A stretch of DNA of 40,314 bases from Dehalococcoidia bacterium (GCA_022821365.1 JAJEDS010000214.1:1-40314); one strand, 5' to 3'; shown: positions 1 to 9,479, counted from the first letter of the stretch. Translations and numbers: made by a program. The notes: generated by a model not told the origin, from the sequence alone.

Positions 1-15
1 CAGCCCATCATTTAA

Positions 16-86
16 CACAGAAGCGCAGAGAACGTGGAGTTGCACGGAAAAACTCTGTGCTCCTCCACGTTCTCTGCGCCTCTGTG
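16..86. repeat. Intergenic inverted repeat / hairpin with 24-bp arms
   Basis: Arm 16-39 (cacagaagcgcagagaacgtggag) is the reverse complement of 63-86 (ctccacgttctctgcgcctctgtg) with one mismatch. The right arm is part of a 50-nt repeat seen again at 9216-9265. Confidence 0.8.
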
Positions 87-334
87 GTGAAAGGTAATCC
101 CCAAATGCGATCGCCCTGGGGGTTGGCAAAGGTGACCGCCAGACTTTGCGGCTCTATGCCTCTTCGTGAAGTGGGCGGCAGTCCGGTCCCTGGCCGAGTT
201 CAGCTTGACGCCTATCCAAGCCCAATGCTAAAATCCCGCTACGAATTCGCCCACTTTCACATACGATTTAGCTGTCTGGGATGTTCTTATTTCACCGATT
301 TCTGGTGAGGGAACCCCCGGAAGGAGGATGGTTA

Positions 335-1468
335 ATGGCCCCGGAGATAATGAAGGGACTTAAGGATGTTTACCTGGACACCACCAAATCCAGCTTCATT
401 GACGGTTCGGTGGGAAAGCTCCTTTACCGGGGCTACAGCATACACGACCTGGCGGAACATTCCACTTTCGAAGAAGTGGTATACCTGTTGCTCTATGGCA
501 AACTGCCCACCCAGCAGGAACTGTCAGATTTCGACAACACCCTCCGCGCCAACCGCCGCATTCCCGACGAAGTTATCCAGGTCCTGGACCTGGTCAAGAA
601 CAGCCACCCCATGGACGCCCTGCGCACCGGCCTTTCCGCCCTCTCCGCCTTTGACCCTGAGGTTAACGACAACTCGCCTGAGGCCACCATCCGCAAAGGC
701 ATCCGCCTCACTGCCATGGGGCCGACCATCGTGGCCGCCCACCACCGCCTGCGCCAGGGACTGGAACCCGTGGCCCCTAACCCCGACCTGAACCATGCGG
801 GTAATTTCCTCTACATGCTGTTTGACGAAATCCCCGACGAGGAAACCACGCGCCTGCTGGACGTGGACTTTATTCTCCACGCCGAGCACGGCGCCAACGC
901 CTCATCCTTTGCCGCCCGGGTAACGGCTTCCACTATCTCCGACCTGCACTCCGCCGTAGTAACCGGCGTGGGCACCCTCAAGGGGCCGGCCCACGGCGGC
1001 GCTGCCGAGGAAGTGATGAAGATGTCGCTGGAAATCGGCCAGCCCGAAAATGCCGAGGAATATTGCCGGGCCAGGCTGGACAGCGGCGGCCGTATTATGG
1101 GATTCGGTCACCGCGTCTACCGCGCCGAAGACCCGCGGGCCCGCCACCTTCGTGAGCGCGCCCGGGCCCTCAGCGAAAAGGTCGGCCAGCCTCACTGGTT
1201 CCAGATCCTCACCTACGTGGAAGAAGAGGCCATGGTCCCCTATCGCTCCCGGGGTATCCACGTCAATGTGGACTTCTTCGCGGGCTGCATCTATTACCTT
1301 CTGGGCATTACCGACGACCTGTTCATCTCCATATTTGCCTTGGGGCGCATACCTGGCTGGACGCTCCAGTGCGTCGAGCAGTTCGAAGACAACATCCTCA
1401 TCCGCCCCCTGCTGGAGTACACGGGCGAAATGGACCTGGAGTACGTGCCCATCGGCCAGCGCGGTTAA
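335..1468 (+). CDS. gltA: Citrate synthase family protein
   Basis: ORF 281-1468. Likely start is ATG at 335, after AAGGAGG at 321-327. Protein has GLKDVYLDTTKSSFIDGSVGKLLYRGYSIHDLAEHSTFEEVVYLLLYGKLP, LHAEHGANASSFAARV, GPAHGGAAEEVM and MGFGHRVYRAEDPRA, all citrate synthase signatures. Confidence 0.95.
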   Translation: MAPEIMKGLKDVYLDTTKSSFIDGSVGKLLYRGYSIHDLAEHSTFEEVVYLLLYGKLPTQQELSDFDNTLRANRRIPDEVIQVLDLVKNSHPMDALRTGLSALSAFDPEVNDNSPEATIRKGIRLTAMGPTIVAAHHRLRQGLEPVAPNPDLNHAGNFLYMLFDEIPDEETTRLLDVDFILHAEHGANASSFAARVTASTISDLHSAVVTGVGTLKGPAHGGAAEEVMKMSLEIGQPENAEEYCRARLDSGGRIMGFGHRVYRAEDPRARHLRERARALSEKVGQPHWFQILTYVEEEAMVPYRSRGIHVNVDFFAGCIYYLLGITDDLFISIFALGRIPGWTLQCVEQFEDNILIRPLLEYTGEMDLEYVPIGQRG

Positions 1469-1495
1469 GTTCCCCTTCTCGCGAGGAAAGAAAAA

Positions 1496-1520
1496 CGGGG
1501 CAGGCGAATGGCCTGCCCCG
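1496..1520 (+). terminator. Putative intrinsic terminator hairpin after citrate synthase
   Basis: CGGGGCAGGC-gaatg-GCCTGCCCCG perfect 10-bp stem, followed by a T-rich stretch (aactgtttatagttttt). Confidence 0.6.
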
Positions 1521-1599
1521 AACTGTTTATAGTTTTTGTCGGCGCAAATTAAACAATATCTGCCCATGGGCAATGTACGTCCCATGCACGGAGCTTTCC

Positions 1600-1635
1600 C
1601 GCGGTAGGGGCGCTTCGCGAATCGCCCCTACCGCG
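1600..1635. repeat. 36-bp near-perfect GC-rich palindrome
   Basis: CGCGGTAGGGGCG-cTTCGCGAAt-CGCCCCTACCGCG: 13-bp perfect arms and an internal TTCGCGAA palindrome; only one mismatched pair. Confidence 0.75.
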
Positions 1636-1661
1636 ACAGGAAAATGTTCCCGGGCCGTTCC

Positions 1662-2189
1662 CTATCCGCGCTCTTCCAACTGCTCCATCCTGTCCTGGTG
1701 AACCCCGGCCCAGTAATCCGCCCACGTTTCCCGTGTCTCACGTTCCGTCACTCCCGGCAAATAGGCGGGCGAGACCAGCGGCAGGGCCCTTTCCACTCTT
1801 ATCAGAACGTAGGCCCTGGCTGGCAGACGCACCTGGTGCACTCCCCGTATCCCGTTCTCGTAGGCCTGGAAGATCTCCTCGTGCAGTCCCGGTTCATTCT
1901 CCCTGTCCACGATATGGGCCATTCCTTTGAAGCGATACCCCTTGCGGGAATAAAGGTCCACCAGGTTGATCTCTACCGAGGGGTTGTGGCGCAGGTTTTC
2001 CATGGTTACGGGAGATGCCAGGTCGGCGAACAGAAGGTGGTCGTCGTCCCACACCGCAGCCGTCCCCTTGGGAGAAAGGTTTGGCGTACCGTCCGGACAC
2101 ACGGTAGCCACAAACCCGATTCGCTGCTGCCGGACTACCCGCTTCATATCATCAGTAAGAATGCCCATTTCCATGACCCTCATCGAGAA
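1662..2189 (-). CDS. Pyridoxamine 5'-phosphate oxidase / FMN-binding split-barrel family protein
   Basis: ORF 1662-2342 minus. Conserved part starts near M(RVM)EMGILTDDMKRVVRQQRIGFVATVCPDGTPNLSPKGTAAVWDDDHLLFADLASPVTMENLRHNPSVEINLVD, typical of PPOX/flavin reductase-like proteins. The N-terminal extension in the ORF track overlaps the repeat element at 2247-2366, so the true start is probably about 2180-2190. Confidence 0.75.
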   Translation of the reverse strand, partial: FSMRVMEMGILTDDMKRVVRQQRIGFVATVCPDGTPNLSPKGTAAVWDDDHLLFADLASPVTMENLRHNPSVEINLVDLYSRKGYRFKGMAHIVDRENEPGLHEEIFQAYENGIRGVHQVRLPARAYVLIRVERALPLVSPAYLPGVTERETRETWADYWAGVHQDRMEQLEERG

Positions 2190-2246
2190 TGTGTTGGAGA
2201 CCACCCTAGTCTGCTCGCCACTGCTGTTCGCACGAATTTGACCTAA

Positions 2247-2366
2247 GGAAGGTCTGAATAAGTCCATAACGCGAACCACAAACCCGTCGTTCCCGCGCCG
2301 GCGGGAACCTCGCCAGCTACAAACCGAGGTTCCCGTCTTCACGGAAAGACATTATTCAGAACTTCC
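2247..2366. repeat. MITE-like element (about 120 bp) with 15-bp terminal inverted repeats and an internal hairpin
   Basis: ggaaggtctgaataa (2247-2261) and ttattcagaacttcc (2352-2366) are inverted repeats with one mismatch. Internal hairpin GTTCCCGC-gccg-GCGGGAAC at 2289-2308. Confidence 0.7.
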
Positions 2367-5300
2367 CTGATTGGCACGTGCTGAACCCGGCAATGCCAGT
2401 TCCTCCACCGCCCGTCTCTCCGCGTCCCGGATAGCCTCCTCCAGGTCTGGAAGTGGCACATCCTTCTCAGCCTCCAGGTAAAGAAACCGCACTTCCTTGA
2501 CCCTCTTGCCGGTAGCTTTGGAGACGGCGTAGGCGTAAGCGCCGCCCTGGAGCCGGTACTTCTGAACGGCGTCTTCCGGTCGGTCATCTGGTATAGAATC
2601 CGTCTTGTAGTCCACCACCACCAGCCCGTCGGGTTCCTCAAATAGCAGGTCGATGAAGCCGTGGAGAAAGCCGCCCTCCACCGGCGCCGCCACCGGCACC
2701 TCCCGCCACAGGCGCTCCGACGCCACCGCCCGGCGCACCAGTTCATGCTCGACTGCAATCCGGGCCAGCCTGATGACGTCGTTCTCCCGATTGGGGATAC
2801 CCTCCGCGGTTGCCTGGGCCCTGGCCCGTTCCTCCAGCCCTGCGCCGCTTGCCAGGTCTATGGACTGGAGCACCGCGTGCACCGCCCTTCCCACCTGGGT
2901 ACCGGCACGGCCGCGCCGCCAGGGTTCATTCTCCTGGCCCCATTCCTGCTCGTCCTTGCGTTCCTGCTCATGCCGTTCACTCTGCCCCAGGGCAGTGGCG
3001 GAAGTGAACTGGGGCCGACCCCGGTTGGCTATCAATTCCTCCCGCCCGGCCACCCATTCGTCCCGCGCCTCTATGCTATGTTCCTGTCCAGCAGCCGATG
3101 GACCCGCCATATTCCCCCCATCGCCGGAGTCGGCCGCAATTGCCAGGCTCCCGCCCTTGAGAACAACCGTTTCCCATAACTCCGGCCGGTCCGCCATATA
3201 CCTGGATACGACGTGGGCGGCCGTGTTGCCCCCTCTTGCCGGACGGCGCAGGCTCAACACCAGGTGGTCGCGGGCTCGGGTGGCGGCAACATAGACCAGG
3301 CGCACCTGCTCCGCTTCGGACATGCGCCTTTCGCTGGCCACCAACTCTTCAAATCCCTCAGTAGCAATGCGGTCCCTTTGTGGCCCAAAACCAACCTCTA
3401 CCACTCCTCTCCGGCGGTCATAAAGTGAAGCCGGTGGCCTGAAGTCGTCGCTTGAATTCAAGGTGGTCAGGATAACCACTGGAAATTCCAGCCCCTTTGC
3501 CGAGTGTATGGTCATCACCCGGACCGTCTCTTCGTCGGACTCCGGTACCGGCGTTTCCGTAACCCGCACCCGATTGTTGATCTGGTCTTCTATCCAGTCC
3601 AAAAAGGAACGCAGGGATTTCCCGCCGGCGTCGGCATACTGGGCGGCCCGCTCCACCATGAACCGGTATCGACGCCATTGTTCCCTCATCCGCGGGTGTG
3701 AGGTGGCGCCCTCCATAAGCATGCGGCCCCGGACGAACCGCTCTATAAGCGTTGACGGCGGCTCCCACATTCGCCGCAAGTGAAACTGCTTCAGCGCCTC
3801 CAGCCCTTCGGAGACCACCGGTTCGCCCTTGCCGGAACTGTCGGAAAGATAATCAAAGCTCCCTCCGGCCTCATAATGCCGCAGCAGGTCAACGTCGCTG
3901 CACCCAAAGGCGGGAGACCGCAGCGCCGCCACGGTCGCCACCCGGTCTGCCGGATTGTCAATGGCCCTGAGGCAGTTAAGCAGGTCGCGAACTTCCTGGC
4001 TCTCGAAAACGAGTGAAGCGCTCTCCAGGCGGTAGGGAATATTGGCTTCCTCCATCGCACGCTCCAGGTCAGGCAGGGGAGTCCGGTTGCGAATGAGGAT
4101 GCAGATATCGGAAAATCCAACCGGGGCGTACACTTCCCTACCACCGGCGGCGCCGGTAGCGGCCTGGTCCAGCTTCAACCATCCGTCATCCACGATCTGG
4201 CGCAGCAGGGCCGCAATTTCGGCCGATTCCTGCTGGCGGATTGGACCGATACAGTCGGAGTGTTCCTCGTCGCCCAGGGCCCATACCCTGGGACCGACAG
4301 CGCTCTCCGTATCCGCTGACCAGCGATGTTCCATATTCACGTAGTCCGCCTGCGCCCGGTCCGGCAGTTCTTCACCTTCGCTCTTCCCCATCCACTCGGC
4401 AAACAGGTGGTTGACCCAGGCTACCACCGGCTCTTGCGACCGGAAGTTCGGCACCAGGTTGACCGTGCGCCCGCCGCCGGCTTGCATGCGGTCCCGCAGG
4501 TGCAGCATCTGCTCCACGTCGGCTCGCCGGAAGCGGTAGATGGACTGCTTGGGGTCTCCAACAACGAACAGCTTTCCCCTCTCCGGCGCCATGGAATCCC
4601 AGGTGGTCGGCCGTTCACTGTCACCCACTGCTTCAGTTACCGACTCCGCCAGGAACATGGCGATTTCCGCCTGTAACGGGTCCGTATCCTGGGATTCGTC
4701 GATCATCAGGTGGGAAAAGCGCCGGCGGAAATGGTCTCTAACGGTTATGTCATCTCGCAGCAGGTCCCTGGCCCACACCAGCAAATCCTGGAACTCGGCG
4801 CGGCCTTCCCGCCGTCGCCGCTCCGCGTAGTCCAGCACAAATTCAGTCAGGCTCCTCACCAGTTCCGACAGGGCGTGGCGCCTGCCATTCGCCAGTTCTG
4901 GCGTTACCTCCGCTTGAATCTCGCGAAGCAGGTCCTTGATGGCGGTGCAGGCATTCTTGCCGGTAATTGAATCCGTGTCCCAGTTCTTCTGGTTGCCGCT
5001 CGTCGTGCTCAGGGGCAGGAGACGGACCAGCTGCCGGTAGTAGTTGAAACTGCCTGGCGTCGCTGCCTCAAGGGCTTGAACTGCTGCGCCACGCCAGACT
5101 ATGTGGTCATACAATGGATCACCGGCGCCGTCCCTGGAGAATTTCAGCAGCCTTTCCGCCTCGGGCCAGCGCTGCAGGACGACCGTTCCTGTCGCGCTAT
5201 TCAGCGTCACATCGGCGACAGGGCCAGGCCTGGAAAGGTCAGCGTAGTTGTCGTGGAATTCTCCTGCCAGTTTCTTGAGCATATCCAGGGATATGCCTTG

Positions 5301-5837
5301 AGTAAGCAACAGGGAAATTGCCCCGCCGATGGGAGCGTCCTCGCCGAGGTTGCGGTCTATCCACTCCTCCCAAGCCTCGTCGAACGCCAACCCCGCGGCA
5401 ATTTCGTCGGAAGTCTCAAACCCCGGGGGCAGTCCTGCTTCCAGGGGCCTCTCGTGGAGCAATTGGCCGGCGAAGGAATGGAGGGTGCGAATGTTGGCCT
5501 GGTCCAGGTCTGAAACTCCCCGGCTGCACAACTCCCGCTCCGCATCCGGCAGGGCGGCATCGGCAGCGGCCTTTTCCAGTTCCTGCCTCACCCGGTCCCG
5601 CAGTTCGGCGGCGGCCAGGTCGGTGAAGGTGATGGCGGCGATGCGGTCCATAGTCGTCCTGCCGCTCACCACCAGGTTGACGATGCGCTGCACCATGCTG
5701 GTGGTCTTGCCCGTGCCGGCGCTTGCCTCCACGAATATGGTGTCATCCAGTTCCTGCGTGATTACCCGGCGCTCTTCAATATCGGCCGGTTCGAAGGGAG
5801 GCTTAACGGGAACTGGTTCCTGGGACTGGCTGGTCAC
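2352..5837 (-). CDS. addA: AddA/RecB-like UvrD-family helicase-nuclease
   Basis: 1161-aa ORF. Walker A in VEASAGTGKTTSMVQRIVNLV, DESQDTDPLQ, VVGDPKQSIYRFRRAD, VMTIHSAKGLEFPVVIL, VYVAATRARDHLVLS; C-terminal nuclease motif GFIDLLFEEPDGLVVVDYKTD. GTG start directly abuts the TAA of the upstream ORF. Confidence 0.9.
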   Translation of the reverse strand: MTSQSQEPVPVKPPFEPADIEERRVITQELDDTIFVEASAGTGKTTSMVQRIVNLVVSGRTTMDRIAAITFTDLAAAELRDRVRQELEKAAADAALPDAERELCSRGVSDLDQANIRTLHSFAGQLLHERPLEAGLPPGFETSDEIAAGLAFDEAWEEWIDRNLGEDAPIGGAISLLLTQGISLDMLKKLAGEFHDNYADLSRPGPVADVTLNSATGTVVLQRWPEAERLLKFSRDGAGDPLYDHIVWRGAAVQALEAATPGSFNYYRQLVRLLPLSTTSGNQKNWDTDSITGKNACTAIKDLLREIQAEVTPELANGRRHALSELVRSLTEFVLDYAERRRREGRAEFQDLLVWARDLLRDDITVRDHFRRRFSHLMIDESQDTDPLQAEIAMFLAESVTEAVGDSERPTTWDSMAPERGKLFVVGDPKQSIYRFRRADVEQMLHLRDRMQAGGGRTVNLVPNFRSQEPVVAWVNHLFAEWMGKSEGEELPDRAQADYVNMEHRWSADTESAVGPRVWALGDEEHSDCIGPIRQQESAEIAALLRQIVDDGWLKLDQAATGAAGGREVYAPVGFSDICILIRNRTPLPDLERAMEEANIPYRLESASLVFESQEVRDLLNCLRAIDNPADRVATVAALRSPAFGCSDVDLLRHYEAGGSFDYLSDSSGKGEPVVSEGLEALKQFHLRRMWEPPSTLIERFVRGRMLMEGATSHPRMREQWRRYRFMVERAAQYADAGGKSLRSFLDWIEDQINNRVRVTETPVPESDEETVRVMTIHSAKGLEFPVVILTTLNSSDDFRPPASLYDRRRGVVEVGFGPQRDRIATEGFEELVASERRMSEAEQVRLVYVAATRARDHLVLSLRRPARGGNTAAHVVSRYMADRPELWETVVLKGGSLAIAADSGDGGNMAGPSAAGQEHSIEARDEWVAGREELIANRGRPQFTSATALGQSERHEQERKDEQEWGQENEPWRRGRAGTQVGRAVHAVLQSIDLASGAGLEERARAQATAEGIPNRENDVIRLARIAVEHELVRRAVASERLWREVPVAAPVEGGFLHGFIDLLFEEPDGLVVVDYKTDSIPDDRPEDAVQKYRLQGGAYAYAVSKATGKRVKEVRFLYLEAEKDVPLPDLEEAIRDAERRAVEELALPGSARANQGSSE

Positions 5838-8800
5838 TTATCCTTCCTCCGACCCTGGTTCTTCCGGACTGCCCTCGGCCAGTTGCCGGTATATTGCCGC
5901 AGCATCGTCGCCTTTCTTGGTGTCCCATACATAGCCCCGCCTGGAAGGACATAGGGAATCAAAGTCGCAGTATTGGCAATTGATAAATCCGTCTTGCCCC
6001 ATTTCCCCGGGGTTGGCGGGAAAGACGCCCTGGCTGATGCCGGAAACCACCGTTGTTACCCCGACCCGAAAACGCCGGGCCGTATCAGGATCGTTGATGT
6101 TGAAGTGGGCCCGAGGAGCAAACCCGAACCGCCCTCGCGCGGAAGCCAGCCAGTAGGCAGCGCTAACCTCGGCAGCTTCCGGCGCCATGTGCTGGGCCGC
6201 CAGCGAGTATATCCCCAGTTGAAGGCGTTTCCCGTGGTCGATAGGGTCTTTCTCCAGGTCAGCATAGGGCCTGGGCGAACCGGTCTTGTAGTCCATCACC
6301 AGCACCGACTTGCCGTCGGCGCTTATGTCCACCCGGTCTATCAGGCCCCGGAACCTCAGGCCTGTTGCCTCGTCCAGTACTTCGGGGGAGTCGCCGCCCA
6401 AACCAAAGGGCGCCTCAACCCGTATTTCGCCAGTCTTCATAAGCTCCCGCACCCTGGCTTCTGCCACCAGGAACGTAGCCAGATCGTCGCGAATGTTCTG
6501 TTTCTCCAGCTCCCACAACAGGGACTTGCCGGTAACGCCCCTGGCCTCGGCGGCCTCAAACTCGGCCTCGGTAATTTGCAGCAGTCGCCGGTTATCCGCC
6601 TCGGTCCAGGGCTGGCCCGGGGGAGGCAGTGAGCCGTTGTCCATGCTCTGCACAATGAAGTCTTCCAGGATTTTGTGGACCAGCTTGCCCCGTTCCAGCG
6701 GGGTGATGCAGGTGGTGTCCTCCGGCGATTTCAGCGCCCCCAGCCACAATACGTTCCCCAGGAAGTAGCGGAAGGGACAGGTGGACCAGGCCTCCAGGCG
6801 TGTAGGCGAAATGGGCTGCCCCTCCATCAATTGGCCGAAGCGGGAAGCTGCCGCCGCCTCTACCAGGTTGCCGTCGTACTGGGTAAAACGCCGGGAACGG
6901 CGTCCCCGACCCATATTCGCTGACCGGGCCAGGCTACCATCGGCGCCCAGCGGGTGAACAGATATGGAGTTCCCGTCATTTTTCCAGCGCACCAACCGGT
7001 CCAACCGGTAGTCCAGCAGGTCGGCCAGGCCACTATCCACCAGACCGTCCAGCGCGTCTTCCGCCGACTTGGTTACCGTCAGCCAGGGTTGCTCAGTCAG
7101 GGAAGGCAAATCCCCGCTGTGCACTTGCCTCTCAGCCAGCATGGATGCTTGCTCCAGGAACCAGCGGGAAGGATGGGCGGCACGGCGAGAGGCCGATTCG
7201 GATAGCGGATAGGAGAGAGTACGACGGGGCGCGGTAGCCAGCGCGGAAAGGTAGTTGTAACGCTCTCCGGCCAAACGCCGTTGGGCCGGGGAGAGTTTGC
7301 CCTGTCCGGTCAGGTCACCTTGTGGCAGCAGAGGATCCGGGCGCAGGGCCGGTGGCGCCGCGCCCTCAATCATTCCCACAAGCCAGATTTTGTCAAAGCT
7401 CATTCCGGCGGCGCTGGCAAAAGAGGATACGAACACTCCGCGACCTGTGGGCCCCAGGTGCCCCTGGGGGGCCTGAAGCGCGTCCCTGACCACTTGCCTG
7501 AATTCTTCCACCGTTGCCGGACCGCCCAGGGCATCCGCCGATTTTACTTCCTCCAAAAGCTGCAGTACCCTTTCGACCTCCCGGTCGAAATTATCCAATT
7601 CATCGCCACCAATATCAGCTCTTGGTCGGGCCAGGTAGTCCTTGAGCAGGTCGGACTGCCAGTCGCAGAATGCGCGCCACGCGCTTCCGTCGTCCGGCGG
7701 CGTAAGGGCATCGGCCAGATTCAGTACGAAATCGTGAAGTTCCCGCGCCGCAGTCGCATTGTCCCGCATCGCCGCCGCCCGCGCTTCTGAAATGCTTCCT
7801 TCCCGTTCACCCTGTTCGGCCTGTTCCCGATTGGATTGGGCGTAGCCATTCAACCTGTCCCGCCATTGGTCCAGTCCTCCCACGATTCCTGCCTGCCTGC
7901 TCAGTGCGTCCCATAGACTGGGGCTGAAGCTGTCTCGCGACACCCCGGCCGGCTTGACGGGACACCCGGTCAGCCATTCCATCACTTCGTCCCGCCGAAA
8001 ATCGTTGACTGGCAGGTCCATTAGACCCAGCAGCGTGCGACCGGCCGCTGTGTCAGCCAGCAGGTCTCTCCCCGGGCCCGCCATCGGTATACCCGACATG
8101 GCAAGTTCGTCGCGAATCAACGTGCCGTAGGGGTTCTCCATTCGGTATAAAACGGCCATGCGATGGAAGGGTGTTCCGGGTGTTCCACGGCCGCCGGCCT
8201 CCCCCACAATTTGCCGGATTACCCAACGCAGTTCCTCGTGGCTGTTTGGGGCCACGTGCAGGTGCATGGCTTCCTGCGGCGCCGGGCCTGGAATTACCGG
8301 GTCTGCAACGGGCACAGCCATTCCCAGGGCCGGCTCAAGTTGCGCCTGCAAGTCCCTGATTAGCCTGTCTCCCTGGTCGTCGCCCGTCATCCCCAGGACG
8401 ACGGTGCACTTGCCCTCCCCGGCAAGCGCCCGTGCCAGCGCGGTCTCGCCGGGACTGAGGGGACGGGGCAGGAACAAAATGATGTGGCCCAGGTCGTCAA
8501 GGGCCGCGGCCTGTCTGCTCTCTACCGCCGACGCAGCCTCGCTCGCCAGGTCCTCCGGGTCGAACCATTTAGCGGTAATTTCTGCTCGATGCCGGTGGTA
8601 CAGGGAGACCACTTCAGAGGTCACCCCACCCAGGGCCTCCAGGTCTTCCAGTTCTCCCACTTCCAGTCGACGTAATTCCCGGAATGCCGTTCGGACGCTG
8701 CTCTGGGTCCGGGAGTGCAGTCTCACCGGGCGCAACAGCCCAGTGGATTCTGAAAGGACCTGGCGCAGGGAAATACTCTGCAGCGTAGGAGTAAGGGGTT

Positions 8801-9077
8801 TCTTTCCTCTGGCCGCCAGGGACGCCCCACCCAGCAACTCGGCCAGCACCGGCATCTGAATGAAGCGGACGTTGATGAATCCCTTGTCGCCCAGTTCCTG
8901 CCTCAGCGCCAGGCTGGCATAGCGGGATGGGGAGACCACGGTGACTGGGGTCATCAGGTCGTCCCGCTTAATCTCATTGACCAATTCCCACAGCGTCGCC
9001 CTGGCGCCATCCGCCGGCCTGCCGGTGAAGAGGTGGCCGGCAAGGGGAGAAATTTCGGAGTTGTTCGGCCTTGTCAT
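5838..9077 (-). CDS. addB: AddB-like helicase-nuclease subunit with PD-(D/E)XK nuclease domain
   Basis: 1079-aa ORF immediately upstream of addA. C-terminal Cas4/AddB-type nuclease: GLIDRVDISADGKSVLVMDYKTGS, with cysteines in WSTCPFRYFLGNVL and INCQYCDFDSLCPSRRGY consistent with the AddB Fe-S cluster. Confidence 0.85.
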   Translation of the reverse strand: MTRPNNSEISPLAGHLFTGRPADGARATLWELVNEIKRDDLMTPVTVVSPSRYASLALRQELGDKGFINVRFIQMPVLAELLGGASLAARGKKPLTPTLQSISLRQVLSESTGLLRPVRLHSRTQSSVRTAFRELRRLEVGELEDLEALGGVTSEVVSLYHRHRAEITAKWFDPEDLASEAASAVESRQAAALDDLGHIILFLPRPLSPGETALARALAGEGKCTVVLGMTGDDQGDRLIRDLQAQLEPALGMAVPVADPVIPGPAPQEAMHLHVAPNSHEELRWVIRQIVGEAGGRGTPGTPFHRMAVLYRMENPYGTLIRDELAMSGIPMAGPGRDLLADTAAGRTLLGLMDLPVNDFRRDEVMEWLTGCPVKPAGVSRDSFSPSLWDALSRQAGIVGGLDQWRDRLNGYAQSNREQAEQGEREGSISEARAAAMRDNATAARELHDFVLNLADALTPPDDGSAWRAFCDWQSDLLKDYLARPRADIGGDELDNFDREVERVLQLLEEVKSADALGGPATVEEFRQVVRDALQAPQGHLGPTGRGVFVSSFASAAGMSFDKIWLVGMIEGAAPPALRPDPLLPQGDLTGQGKLSPAQRRLAGERYNYLSALATAPRRTLSYPLSESASRRAAHPSRWFLEQASMLAERQVHSGDLPSLTEQPWLTVTKSAEDALDGLVDSGLADLLDYRLDRLVRWKNDGNSISVHPLGADGSLARSANMGRGRRSRRFTQYDGNLVEAAAASRFGQLMEGQPISPTRLEAWSTCPFRYFLGNVLWLGALKSPEDTTCITPLERGKLVHKILEDFIVQSMDNGSLPPPGQPWTEADNRRLLQITEAEFEAAEARGVTGKSLLWELEKQNIRDDLATFLVAEARVRELMKTGEIRVEAPFGLGGDSPEVLDEATGLRFRGLIDRVDISADGKSVLVMDYKTGSPRPYADLEKDPIDHGKRLQLGIYSLAAQHMAPEAAEVSAAYWLASARGRFGFAPRAHFNINDPDTARRFRVGVTTVVSGISQGVFPANPGEMGQDGFINCQYCDFDSLCPSRRGYVWDTKKGDDAAAIYRQLAEGSPEEPGSEEG

Positions 9078-9130
9078 TCGGGTATATTACCGCCTCCGGT
9101 CTGCCGCCGCCACACCCGCAGATGCTATGA

Positions 9131-9265
9131 CAGGGCAATCGCGTTCTGAGGGTTATTTTGTACCCGGAGGCCGAAAGTGTCCCGAGCCTCAAGTAGCATC
9201 TATGTGAAACTCCGTGTTCTCTGCGCCCCTGCGGTTAAGGGATTCCTCAAAACGCGATTGCCCTG
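9131..9265. repeat. Inverted 15-bp repeats flanking the addB-thi intergenic region
   Basis: cagggcaatcgcgtt (9131-9145) is the perfect reverse complement of aacgcgattgccctg (9251-9265). 9216-9265 aligns without gaps to 69-118. Confidence 0.6.
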
Positions 9266-9337
9266 ACCTGCGCGCGTTGCGTTTGACTGCATTGGCCTTG
9301 CGTGTTAAAGTTTGCTTCCAAACCAAATATAGACTGT

Positions 9338-9434
9338 TCTGGCGGGAGCTTGGGCAAGCCAGGCTGAGAGGGTAGCCGAGAGTCGCTACCGACCGTCTGT
9401 ACCTGATACGGGTAATGCCGTCGCAGGGACAAGA
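9338..9434 (+). promoter_or_regulatory. TPP (thi-box) riboswitch
   Basis: Conserved core: gCTGAGAGggtagc...gctacc...ACCTGATacgggTAATGCCgtcgCAGGGA at about 9362-9429, directly upstream of thiG-thiE-thiS. 5' boundary is approximate. Confidence 0.93.
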
Positions 9435-9449
9435 CGCTGGACATTGAGC

Positions 9450-9479
9450 AACCGCCGGTTAGTTTAACGGCGGTTTTGT
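9450..9479 (+). terminator. Putative riboswitch-controlled intrinsic terminator
   Basis: AACCGCCG (9450-9457) / CGGCGGTT (9468-9475) stem followed by TTTTGT; lies between the TPP aptamer and the thiG start. Confidence 0.75.
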
